Part shown: positions 53,401 to 60,082 of the stretch, one piece after another
Position numbering within the stretch: position 1 is the stretch's first letter
How the letters are laid out: each line of letters begins with the position of its first letter
DNA from: Spirillospora albida
GTDB taxonomy: Bacteria > Actinomycetota > Actinomycetes > Streptosporangiales > Streptosporangiaceae
Reading direction: 5' to 3'
Length of the DNA stretch: 64,000 bases
Assembly (NCBI RefSeq): GCF_000718255.1
Contig: NZ_JOFJ01000026.1
Coordinates: 19,971-83,970 of the forward strand
Program-made: the position numbers and the translations under genes
Notes under the pieces: model-generated
Told to the model about the DNA's origin: nothing
The model's input: the letters and a program-made list of their open reading frames with translations, nothing else
Databases searched by the model: none

Positions 53401-54153
53401 GACCTCGCCGCCGAGCACGAGGGCAAGCAGATCACCTTCGCCGACACGCAGGCGCGGCCCGTCCCCGTCATCACCTCGCCCGAATGGTCCGGATCGGAGA
53501 CCGGCGGCCGCCGCTACTCCCCGTTCACCATCAACGTCGAGCGGCTCAAGCCGTGGCACACCCTCACCGGGCGCCAGCACTTCTACCTCGACCACGACTG
53601 GATGGCCGAGCTCGGCGAGCAGCTCCCGGTGTTCCGCCCGCCGCTCGACATGAACGCGCTGTTCGGCGAGCCGCGCATCGGGGAGACGGGCGAGCTCGGG
53701 CTGACCGTCCGGTACCTCACCCCGCACAACAAGTGGTCGATCCACTCCGAGTACCAGGACAACCTGTTCATGCTGTCGCTGTCGCGGGGCGGCCCCGTGA
53801 TCTGGATGAGCGACCTGGACGCCGCGAAGATCGGCGTCTCCGACAACGACTGGATCGAGGCCGTCAACCGCAACGGCGTCGTCGTCGCCCGAGCGATCGT
53901 GTCGCACCGCATGCCCGAGGGCACCGTCTACATGCACCACGCGCAGGACCGCCTCATCGACGTCCCGCGCGCGGAGACCGGCGGACGGCGCGGCGGCATC
54001 CACAACTCGCTCACCCGGCTGCTGATCAAACCGAGCCACCTCATCGGCGGCTACGCGCAGCTCTCGTTCGCGTTCAACTACCTCGGCCCGACCGGTAACC
54101 AGCGCGACGAGGTCACCATGATCCGCCGCCGCTCCCAGGAGGTGGAGTACTGA
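50425..54153 (+). CDS. narG: Respiratory nitrate reductase alpha subunit
   Basis: 1242 aa, the usual length. FS0 cluster ligands His73, Cys77, Cys81 and Cys116 occur in STHGVNCTGSCSWK and PRGCPRG with the same spacing as Escherichia coli NarG. The Mo-bis-MGD Asp is in the FYDWYADLPVASPQ motif (about 240-252). GSNVPVTRTPDAHWMTE and AMAMGHVVLKEFF are further matches. It reduces nitrate to nitrite on the cytoplasmic face using quinol electrons. First intact gene of narGHJI; the GTG start follows a GAAGGGA site. Confidence 0.96.
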   Translation: MTTGDGHQGSHGAGAGKAAIDGPLADALVGTRRFFSRAEVSDDGRTLTRKGGRQADAFYRDRWSHDKVVRSTHGVNCTGSCSWKVYVKDGIITWEAQQTDYPSVGPDRPEYEPRGCPRGAAFSWYTYSPTRVRYPYVRGVLLEMYREARARTGDPVAAWREIVSDPERSARYKSARGRGGLVRATWDEAAEIIAAAHVHTIAEYGPDRVAGFSPIPAMSMVSHAAGARFVSLIGGTMLSFYDWYADLPVASPQMFGDQTDVPESGDWWDASYLVMWGSNVPVTRTPDAHWMTEARYRGQKVVVVSPDYADNVKFADEWLAAHPGTDAALAMAMGHVVLKEFFVDRRTPYFDGYVKKYTDLPFLVKVERRGDAYVPGKFLTAADLPGAEAQGENAAFKTVVLDSATGRPLVPNGSLGFRFGEAGAGRWNLDLGGADPLLSAEGGPDGAVEVELPRFDGPGGTPGVIRRGVPVRDVGGQLVTTVYDLLLAQYGVGRPDLPGTWPSGYGDAADPSTPAWQETITGVPAEAAARIGREFAANAEESRGRSMILMGAGTNHWFHSDTIYRAFLTLTTLTGCQGVNGGGWAHYVGQEKCRPVTGWAQLAFGLDWSRPPRQMIGTAFWYVNTGQYRYDQFGADTLSAATSGGQLAGKSTADVIAQSARLGWMPSYPTFDRNPLTIADEAQASGRAAGEYVVDELKAGRLEFACQNPEAPRNFPRVLTVWRANLLGSSAKGNEYFLKHLLGAGSSLRADETPPDRRPRDVEWPEEAATGKLDLLLSLDFRMTSTTIYSDVVLPAATWYEKHDLNTTDMHPFVHSFNPAIAPPWQTRTDWDAFHTIAGAFSRLAADRLGVRSDIVAVPLQHDTPDEMATPHGRVADWAAGECEPVPGVTMPKIVTVERDYGAIAAKMAALGPLADELGATTKGITYDLNRSVEYLREKNGAVRGGPAAGRPSLRRDVHACETILALSGTTNGHLATEGFKTLEKRTGTRLADLAAEHEGKQITFADTQARPVPVITSPEWSGSETGGRRYSPFTINVERLKPWHTLTGRQHFYLDHDWMAELGEQLPVFRPPLDMNALFGEPRIGETGELGLTVRYLTPHNKWSIHSEYQDNLFMLSLSRGGPVIWMSDLDAAKIGVSDNDWIEAVNRNGVVVARAIVSHRMPEGTVYMHHAQDRLIDVPRAETGGRRGGIHNSLTRLLIKPSHLIGGYAQLSFAFNYLGPTGNQRDEVTMIRRRSQEVEY

Positions 54154-55862
54154 TGCGCGTCATGGCACAGATGGCCATGGTGATGAACCTCGACAAGTGC
54201 ATCGGCTGCCATACCTGTTCGGTCACGTGCAAGCAGGCGTGGACGAACCGCACCGGCGTCGAGTACGTCTGGTTCAACAACGTGGAGACGCGCCCCGGCC
54301 AGGGATACCCGCGCCGCTACGAGGACCAGGAGCAGTGGCGCGGCGGCTGGACGCTGAACCGGCGCGGGCGGCTCTCGCTGAAGGCCGGCGGCCGGTTCCG
54401 CAAACTGCTGACGATCTTCGCCAACCCCAAGATGCCGGGGATGGACGACTACTACCAGCCCTGGACGTACGACTACGAGACCCTCACGAGCGCGCCGCTC
54501 CAGGAGCACACCCCGGTCGCCCGCCCGAAGTCGCTGCTGACCGGCAAGGACATGAAGATCACCTGGTCGGCGAACTGGGACGACGACCTCGGCGGCTCGC
54601 CGCAGCACATCGAGAAGGACGTCCTCGTCCGCGACCTGTCCGACAAGGTCAAGGCCGAGTTCGACAAGACGTTCATGTTCTACCTGCCGCGGATCTGCGA
54701 GCACTGCCTCAACCCGAGCTGCGCCGCGTCCTGCCCGTCCGGGGCCATCTACAAGCGGACCGAGGACGGCATCGTCCTCGTCGACCAGGACCGCTGCCGC
54801 GGCTGGCGCATGTGCGTCACCGGCTGCCCCTACAAGAAGATGTACTTCAACCACCGCACCGGCAAGGCGGAGAAGTGCACGTTCTGCTTCCCGCGCGTCG
54901 AGGTCGGCATCCCCACCGTCTGCTCCGAGACGTGCGTGGGGCGGCTCCGCTACATCGGCCTCGTCCTGTACGACGCCGACAAGGTGCTGGAGGCGGCGTC
55001 CACCCCGGACGACACCGGCCTGTACGAGGCGCAGCGCGAGGTCTTCCTCGACCCGTCCGACCCGCGCGTGGTCGCGGCGGCGGAGGCCGCCGGCATCCAC
55101 CGCGACTGGATCGAGGCGGCGCAGCGGTCCCCGGTGTACGCGCTCATCAACACCTACAAGGTGGCGCTGCCGCTGCACCCGGAGTACCGGACGATGCCGA
55201 TGGTCTGGTACATCCCGCCGCTGTCCCCGGTCGTCGACATCGTCCGCGACACCGGCCACGACGCCGAGAACGCCGGGAACCTGTTCGCCGCGATCGAGAC
55301 GCTCCGGATCCCCGTCGAGTACCTCGCGGAACTGTTCACCGCCGGAGACACCAAGCCGGTCGAGGCCGTCCTGCGGCGCCTCGCCGCGATGCGCTCCTAC
55401 ATGCGCGACATCAACCTCGGCCGCGACGCCGATGAGTCGATACCCGGCCGGGTCGGGATGACCGGCGAGCTGATGTACGACATGTACCGGCTGCTGGCCC
55501 TCGCCAAGTACGAGGAGCGCTACGTCATCCCCACCGCGCACGAGGAGCAGGCCCACAAGCTGGAGGAGCTCGCCACCGAGTGCAGCCTCGACTACGAGGG
55601 CGGCCCCGGGATGGGCGGCTCCGGCCCGTTCGGCGAGTCGTCCGGCGGCGCCGCGCCGATCGCGGTGGAGAACTTCCACATGCTGCGGCAGCGGCAGACC
55701 TCCGACAGCCCCGTCGACCCCGCCGACAAGCACACCCGCGTCAACCTGCTGAACTGGGACGGCAAGGGCACCCCGTCCGGGCTGTTCCCGCCCGAGCCCG
55801 GCGGGCCCACCGGGAACCCGCCCGCCGACTCCGGCGCCGCCGAGACGGAGCCCAAGCCGTGA
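54153..55862 (+). CDS. narH: Respiratory nitrate reductase beta subunit
   Basis: 569 aa; ATG shares one base with the narG stop. Four Fe-S cysteine groups are seen: CIGCHTCSVTC (Cys16, 19, 22, 26), CEHCLNPSCAASCP, CRGWRMCVTGCP (with the Trp that makes the [3Fe-4S] centre) and CTFCFPRVEVGIPTVCSETC. It carries electrons from NarI to NarG. The C-terminal Gly/Pro-rich tail is longer than in enterobacteria. Confidence 0.96.
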   Translation: MRVMAQMAMVMNLDKCIGCHTCSVTCKQAWTNRTGVEYVWFNNVETRPGQGYPRRYEDQEQWRGGWTLNRRGRLSLKAGGRFRKLLTIFANPKMPGMDDYYQPWTYDYETLTSAPLQEHTPVARPKSLLTGKDMKITWSANWDDDLGGSPQHIEKDVLVRDLSDKVKAEFDKTFMFYLPRICEHCLNPSCAASCPSGAIYKRTEDGIVLVDQDRCRGWRMCVTGCPYKKMYFNHRTGKAEKCTFCFPRVEVGIPTVCSETCVGRLRYIGLVLYDADKVLEAASTPDDTGLYEAQREVFLDPSDPRVVAAAEAAGIHRDWIEAAQRSPVYALINTYKVALPLHPEYRTMPMVWYIPPLSPVVDIVRDTGHDAENAGNLFAAIETLRIPVEYLAELFTAGDTKPVEAVLRRLAAMRSYMRDINLGRDADESIPGRVGMTGELMYDMYRLLALAKYEERYVIPTAHEEQAHKLEELATECSLDYEGGPGMGGSGPFGESSGGAAPIAVENFHMLRQRQTSDSPVDPADKHTRVNLLNWDGKGTPSGLFPPEPGGPTGNPPADSGAAETEPKP

Positions 55863-56569
55863 GGCCGCAGCGGACCGCCCGGCCCGCCGCGGGCCGGGCG
55901 GACGGGAAGCGGCCGGCCACCGCGCTGCTCGGCACCGCCTGGCAGGCGGCGTCGCTGCTGCTCGGCTACCCCGACGAGGAGCTCCTCGCCCGGCGGCCGC
56001 TGCTGCGCCGCGCCGCGGCCGAGGTCCCGCCGCCGGTGGGCGGGCCGCTGACCGCGTTCCTCGACCACCTCGACGCGACACCGCAGGGCGTCCTCGCCGC
56101 CGACTACGTCGCGACGTTCGACCACCGCAAGCGCTGCTGCCTCTACCTCACCTACTACGCGCACGGCGACACCCGCAAGCGCGGCATGGCGCTGCTCGGT
56201 TTCAAGGAGACCTACCGCGCGTCCGGGCTCGTCCTGGACGACGGGGAGCTGCCCGACCACCTCTCCGTCGTGCTCGAGTTCGGCGCCGCCGTGCCGGACG
56301 AGGGACTGCGGCTGCTCACCGAGCACCGCGCCGGGCTGGAACTGCTGCGCCTCGCCCTCACCGACGCCGGCTCGCCCTGGGCCGCCGTCCTGGACGCCGT
56401 CTCGGCGACACTGCCGCCGCTGACCGGCGACACCCGCAAGGCCGTCGCGCGGCTCGCCGCCGAAGGGCCGCCCGAGGAGGAGGTCGGTCTCACGCCCTAC
56501 GGAGGGCTCACCCCGACCGGGGGAGGCCCCGTCTTCCTGCCCGACCCGGTGATCGGAGCCACCAGATGA
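55859..56569 (+). CDS. narJ: Nitrate reductase molybdenum cofactor assembly chaperone
   Basis: 236 aa from GTG 55859, overlapping the narH stop by GTGA. ASLLLGYPDEELLARRPLL, YVATFDHRKRCCLYLTYYAHGDTRKRGMALL and LPDHLSVVLEFGA are typical NarJ/NarW features. It holds apo-NarGH for cofactor insertion and is not part of the final enzyme. Confidence 0.93.
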   Translation: MRPQRTARPAAGRADGKRPATALLGTAWQAASLLLGYPDEELLARRPLLRRAAAEVPPPVGGPLTAFLDHLDATPQGVLAADYVATFDHRKRCCLYLTYYAHGDTRKRGMALLGFKETYRASGLVLDDGELPDHLSVVLEFGAAVPDEGLRLLTEHRAGLELLRLALTDAGSPWAAVLDAVSATLPPLTGDTRKAVARLAAEGPPEEEVGLTPYGGLTPTGGGPVFLPDPVIGATR

Positions 56570-57285
56570 AGGAAACGGTGCTGTGGGTGGTGCTGCCCTA
56601 CGTCACCATCACGATCTTCGTGCTGGGACACGTCTGGCGGTACCGCTACGACAAGTTCGGCTGGACGACCCGCTCCTCCCAGCTCTACGAGAGCCGCCTG
56701 CTGCGGATCGGCAGCCCGCTGTTCCACTTCGGCGTGCTGTTCGTCCTGCTCGGCCACATCGGGGGCCTCGCGATCCCCGCGAGCTGGACGGAGGCCGCCG
56801 GGATCAGCGAGGACGCGTACCACGTGGTGGCCGTCGTGATCGGCACCCTCGCCGGGTTCTGCACCCTCGCCGGGCTCGCCATCCTCATCTACCGGCGCCG
56901 CACCACCGGCCCCGTGTTCTCCGCGACCACCGTCAACGACAAGATGATGTACCTGGTGCTGACGGCCGTCATCGTCATCGGCCTCGCCGCCACCGTCGCC
57001 GCCAACGTCGTCGATCACGGCTACAACTACCGCGAGACCGTCTCGCCCTGGTTCCGGTCGGTGTTCTACCTCAACCCCGCCCCCGACCTGATGCGGGACG
57101 TCCCGCCCCTGTTCCAGCTCCACGCGCTCAGCGCGCTGCTGCTGTTCTGCATCTGGCCGTTCACCCGGCTCGTCCACATGCTGACCGCGCCCGTCGGCTA
57201 CCTGACCCGCCCCTACATCGTCTACCGCAGCCGCGACGCGCGGATGGGGGCGCTCCCCCCCCGGAGGGGATGGGAGCGCCCGTGA
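56566..57285 (+). CDS. narI: Respiratory nitrate reductase gamma subunit (cytochrome b)
   Basis: 239 aa with five membrane helices. Heme ligands are in SPLFHFGVLFVLLGHIGGL and LFQLHALSALLLFCIWPFTRLVHMLTAP. The enzyme draws electrons from menaquinol. ATGA coupling to narJ. The last codons (GALPPRRGWERP) are a non-conserved tail; the stop is 13 bp before the convergent hmp gene. Confidence 0.95.
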   Translation: MKETVLWVVLPYVTITIFVLGHVWRYRYDKFGWTTRSSQLYESRLLRIGSPLFHFGVLFVLLGHIGGLAIPASWTEAAGISEDAYHVVAVVIGTLAGFCTLAGLAILIYRRRTTGPVFSATTVNDKMMYLVLTAVIVIGLAATVAANVVDHGYNYRETVSPWFRSVFYLNPAPDLMRDVPPLFQLHALSALLLFCIWPFTRLVHMLTAPVGYLTRPYIVYRSRDARMGALPPRRGWERP

Positions 57286-57298
57286 CGCCCGCCCGACG

Positions 57299-58501
57299 CT
57301 ACGCGGCGCCGTTCCACAGGTCGGGGCCGAACACCTCGTAGTGGATCCGCTCGGCGGACACGCCCGAGTCGAGCAGGCCGCGCCGCACGTCCCGCAGGAA
57401 CGGGATCGGGCCGCACATGAACACCCGGGCCTTCGGCGGCAGCGGCAGCTCCGCCACGTCCACCAGGCCCTCGCGGACGTCCGCGCCCGCGGCGCCCTCG
57501 GCGTGCTCGTACCAGGTGATGCTGCGCAGGCCCGGCAGCGCCTCGGCGGCCCCCGCGATCTGCTCCCGCAGCGCGTGCGCGGCGGGCCGCCGGTCGGCGT
57601 GCACCAGCACGACCTCGCGCGAGGTGTCCTCCGCCGCCAGCCGGTCCACCATCGCGGCCGCCGGCGTGATCCCGATGCCCGCAGTGATCAGCACCACGGG
57701 GTCCGGTCCCTCGTCCAGCACGACGTCGCCGAACGGCTCGGACACCTCCAGCACGTCCCCGGCCGCGACGTTCTCGTGGAGGAAGGTCGACACGGCGCCC
57801 TCCGGCGCCCCGTCCGCGCCGCGCACCCGGCGCACCGTGATCTGCAGCGTCCGCCCGTCCGCCGCCCGTGACAGCGTGTACTGCCGCGGCTGCCGCAGCC
57901 CGTCCGGCAGCGTCACCGCCACCGTGACGTACTGGCCCGGCGCGTGCGGATGCACCACGCCGCCGTCCGCGGGCTCCAGCACGAACGACAGGACGTCCTC
58001 GGCCTCCTCCCGGCGCTCCACGACCCGCCACGGCCGGAACAGCGTGTCGGGGTCGCACGCCGCGTCCCGGTACAGCTTCGCCTCCTCCGCGACCAGCAAC
58101 GTGGCGAACAGCCAGTACACCTCGTCCCACGCCGCCCGGACCTCCGGCGTCACCGCGTCCCCGAGCACCTTCCCGACCGCGTCCAGCAGATGCCGCCCGA
58201 CGATCGTGTACTGCTCCGGACGGATCCCGAGCGACGCGTGCTTGTGCGCGATCCGCGCCAGCATGTGCTGGAACGGGATGTCGGACTCGTCGCTCACCAG
58301 ATGCTGCGCGAACGCCGCCACCGACCCCGCGAGCGCCTGCTTCTGCTCGCCGTTCGCCTGGTTCCCCATGTTGAACGTGTTCCGCAGTTCCGGATGGGCG
58401 GCGAACATCGCCGAGTAGAACTCGCCGGTGATCGCGACGCCGTTGGCGGCGACGGCGGGAATCGTCGCGCGGACTATCTCGGCGCTGTCGGACGAGAGCA
58501 T
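57299..58501 (-). CDS. hmp: Flavohemoprotein (NO dioxygenase)
   Basis: 400 aa. Globin domain at about residues 1-140 with the B10 Tyr29 (EFYSAMF) and proximal His88 in ARIAHKHASLGI. FAD-binding region QYTLSRA and NAD-binding region VLITAGIGITPAAAMVDRL and VFMCGPIPF follow. It oxidises NO to nitrate and so would protect cells from NO made during nitrate respiration. It lies 2 bp after PPOX copy 3 and shares its promoter with the DosR-like box 58995-59008. Confidence 0.94.
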   Translation of the reverse strand: MLSSDSAEIVRATIPAVAANGVAITGEFYSAMFAAHPELRNTFNMGNQANGEQKQALAGSVAAFAQHLVSDESDIPFQHMLARIAHKHASLGIRPEQYTIVGRHLLDAVGKVLGDAVTPEVRAAWDEVYWLFATLLVAEEAKLYRDAACDPDTLFRPWRVVERREEAEDVLSFVLEPADGGVVHPHAPGQYVTVAVTLPDGLRQPRQYTLSRAADGRTLQITVRRVRGADGAPEGAVSTFLHENVAAGDVLEVSEPFGDVVLDEGPDPVVLITAGIGITPAAAMVDRLAAEDTSREVVLVHADRRPAAHALREQIAGAAEALPGLRSITWYEHAEGAAGADVREGLVDVAELPLPPKARVFMCGPIPFLRDVRRGLLDSGVSAERIHYEVFGPDLWNGAA

Positions 58502-58503
58502 GG

Positions 58504-58959
58504 TCAACCTTCCTGTAGGGAGAGCGGCCCGGCTGCGGCCGGGGCGCCGCGGGACACCAGCCGGCGTCCTGCCACGGAGCGGAACACGATGCGGATGAAC
58601 CCGTCCAGCGGTCCGGGGAGCCATGGCCGCAACGGTAGAGCCGCGAGCCGCTCCGCCTCCGGGCCCGCCGTCACCGCCTGCGCCCGGCCGACCGCCGTGA
58701 CCGTCCAGCCGGTCAGGCCCGCCGGATCGATGGCGTCAGCCTCGAACGCCACGACCGCGCCGCGCAGCGCGGCGTCGAACTTCGACCCGGGCGCGGTCCG
58801 GACGACCACCGCCCGGTCGCCGTCCAGGACGAAGGCCACCGGACGGACGGCCGGCAGCGCGCGATCGGTGTACACCACGCGTCCGATCGGCACGGAGCGC
58901 AGCAGCATGAGGCATTCGGCGCGGCCGAGCGCCTCCTGGCGCGTTCCATCGTGCTCCAT
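58504..58959 (-). CDS. PPOX/split-barrel flavoprotein family, copy 3
   Basis: 151 aa. GRAECLMLLRSVPIGRVVYTDRALPAVRPVAF, VVRTAPGSKFDAALRGAVVAFEADAIDPAGLTGWTVTAVG align well with copies 1 and 2. First gene of an operon with hmp. ATG 58959 has no strong ribosome site; a TTG a few codons upstream is an alternative start. Like its paralogs it lies behind a DosR-like box, here centred about 42 bp before the start codon. Confidence 0.85.
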   Translation of the reverse strand: MEHDGTRQEALGRAECLMLLRSVPIGRVVYTDRALPAVRPVAFVLDGDRAVVVRTAPGSKFDAALRGAVVAFEADAIDPAGLTGWTVTAVGRAQAVTAGPEAERLAALPLRPWLPGPLDGFIRIVFRSVAGRRLVSRGAPAAAGPLSLQEG

Positions 58960-58994
58960 GTGATCAACCAAGCGGGCGGCGGCGGGCCACGGCA

Positions 58995-59008
58995 GGGCCG
59001 AAGGTCCC
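58995..59008 (-). promoter_or_regulatory. DosR-like box for the PPOX-hmp operon
   Basis: GGGCCG-AA-GGTCCC, core identical to 6072-6085. Centre about 42 bp before the PPOX copy 3 start (58959). An extra GGTCCC half-site is at 59020-59025. Together with 59034-59047 it forms a mirrored pair in the 124-bp divergent gap. Confidence 0.65.
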
Positions 59009-59033
59009 GTGCCGCCAGAGGTCCCCGTCACAC

Positions 59034-59047
59034 CGGACCTTCGGCCC
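59034..59047 (+). promoter_or_regulatory. DosR-like box for the nitroreductase-devS operon
   Basis: On the minus strand GGGCCG-AA-GGTCCG, one base from the preceding box, in opposite orientation. Centre about 43 bp before the nitroreductase ATG (59084), mirroring the distance of the other box to its gene. Confidence 0.6.
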
Positions 59048-59083
59048 ATGGCCCGCCCCGGCCGCCCGTGCTGCTCTGGAAGC

Positions 59084-60082
59084 ATGAAGGCCACGACGAC
59101 AGGCACGGCGCCGGCGACCGACATCCGCCGGGCCGTCGAGGACGCGATCTGGGCACCGTCGGTGCACAACACCCAGCCGTGGCGGTTCGGCGTCCGCGGG
59201 GCCCGTATCGCCCTGTGCGCCGACGGCGACCGCCGCCTCGACGCCTCCGACCCCGACGGCCGCGAGATGCTCATCAGCTGCGGCGCCGCCCTGCTCAACC
59301 TGCGGATCGCGCTGCACGCCCGCGGCCACGACACCACCGTCCGGATCCTCCCGGACCCCGACCGGCCGCACCTCCTCGCCGACGTCGAGGCCACTCCCGG
59401 TGCCCTCGCCGACGACGACGCGCTCTTCCTGCACGCGCAGATCCGGCGGCGGCGCAGCCATCGCGGCGGATTCCAGGCCGCCCCCGTCCCGCCCGGCCTG
59501 CTCGCCGCGTTCCGCGACGACGCCGGACGCGACGGCGCCCGGCTCATCCAGGCCGTCGACGCGAACGTCCAGGGGGCGCTCGCCGCCCTCACGAACGCCG
59601 CCGAGCACAGCCGCCGCCGCTCGCCCGCGCACACCGCCGAGACCGCCCGCTGGGCCCCCGCCCCCGGCACCCGCCGCACCGACGGCGTCCAGCAGGGCGC
59701 CTACCCCCGCGAGACCCCCCGCACCGCGCCGCACTTCGCGTCCCGCGACTTCGCCCGCGGCCACGGCTGGGGCCTCGCCGCCGCACCCGCCGAGGCCGCG
59801 CCCGGCGCCGTGCTCCTGCTCGTCACCCCGGCCGACGGCCCCGCGCACTGGCTCCGCACCGGGCAGGCCCTCCAGCGCGTCCTCCTGCGGGCCGCCGGCC
59901 ACGGGCTCGCCGCCGCCTACCACTCGCAGGCCCTCCTCGTCCCGGAACTGCGGGCCTTCATCCGGACGACCTTCTGCGGCAACGCGTACCCGCAGCTCCT
60001 GCTGCGCCTGGGCGTCCCCGACGGCGAACCCCTGCAGAGCGTCCGGCGCCCAGTTGAGGAGGTGCTGTTCGACGACCGGTGA
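59084..60082 (+). CDS. Acg-like nitroreductase-fold flavoprotein
   Basis: 332 aa from ATG 59084. The opening DIRRAVEDAIWAPSVHNTQPWRF is the FMN-binding signature of the Acg family (Mycobacterium tuberculosis Rv2032), DosR-regulon proteins that bind flavin but may lack reductase activity. RRRRSHRGGF, and near the end YHSQALLVPELRAFIRTTFCG and PQLLLRLGVP, also match. It may store or sequester FMN in dormancy, or act on nitro compounds. Overlaps devS by GTGA. Confidence 0.87.
   Translation: MKATTTGTAPATDIRRAVEDAIWAPSVHNTQPWRFGVRGARIALCADGDRRLDASDPDGREMLISCGAALLNLRIALHARGHDTTVRILPDPDRPHLLADVEATPGALADDDALFLHAQIRRRRSHRGGFQAAPVPPGLLAAFRDDAGRDGARLIQAVDANVQGALAALTNAAEHSRRRSPAHTAETARWAPAPGTRRTDGVQQGAYPRETPRTAPHFASRDFARGHGWGLAAAPAEAAPGAVLLLVTPADGPAHWLRTGQALQRVLLRAAGHGLAAAYHSQALLVPELRAFIRTTFCGNAYPQLLLRLGVPDGEPLQSVRRPVEEVLFDDR

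Noticed and set aside
50359..54039. Open frame of about 1226 codons antisense to narG
   Set aside because: No recognisable motif, Arg/Val/Gly-rich, and narG is unambiguous on the other strand.
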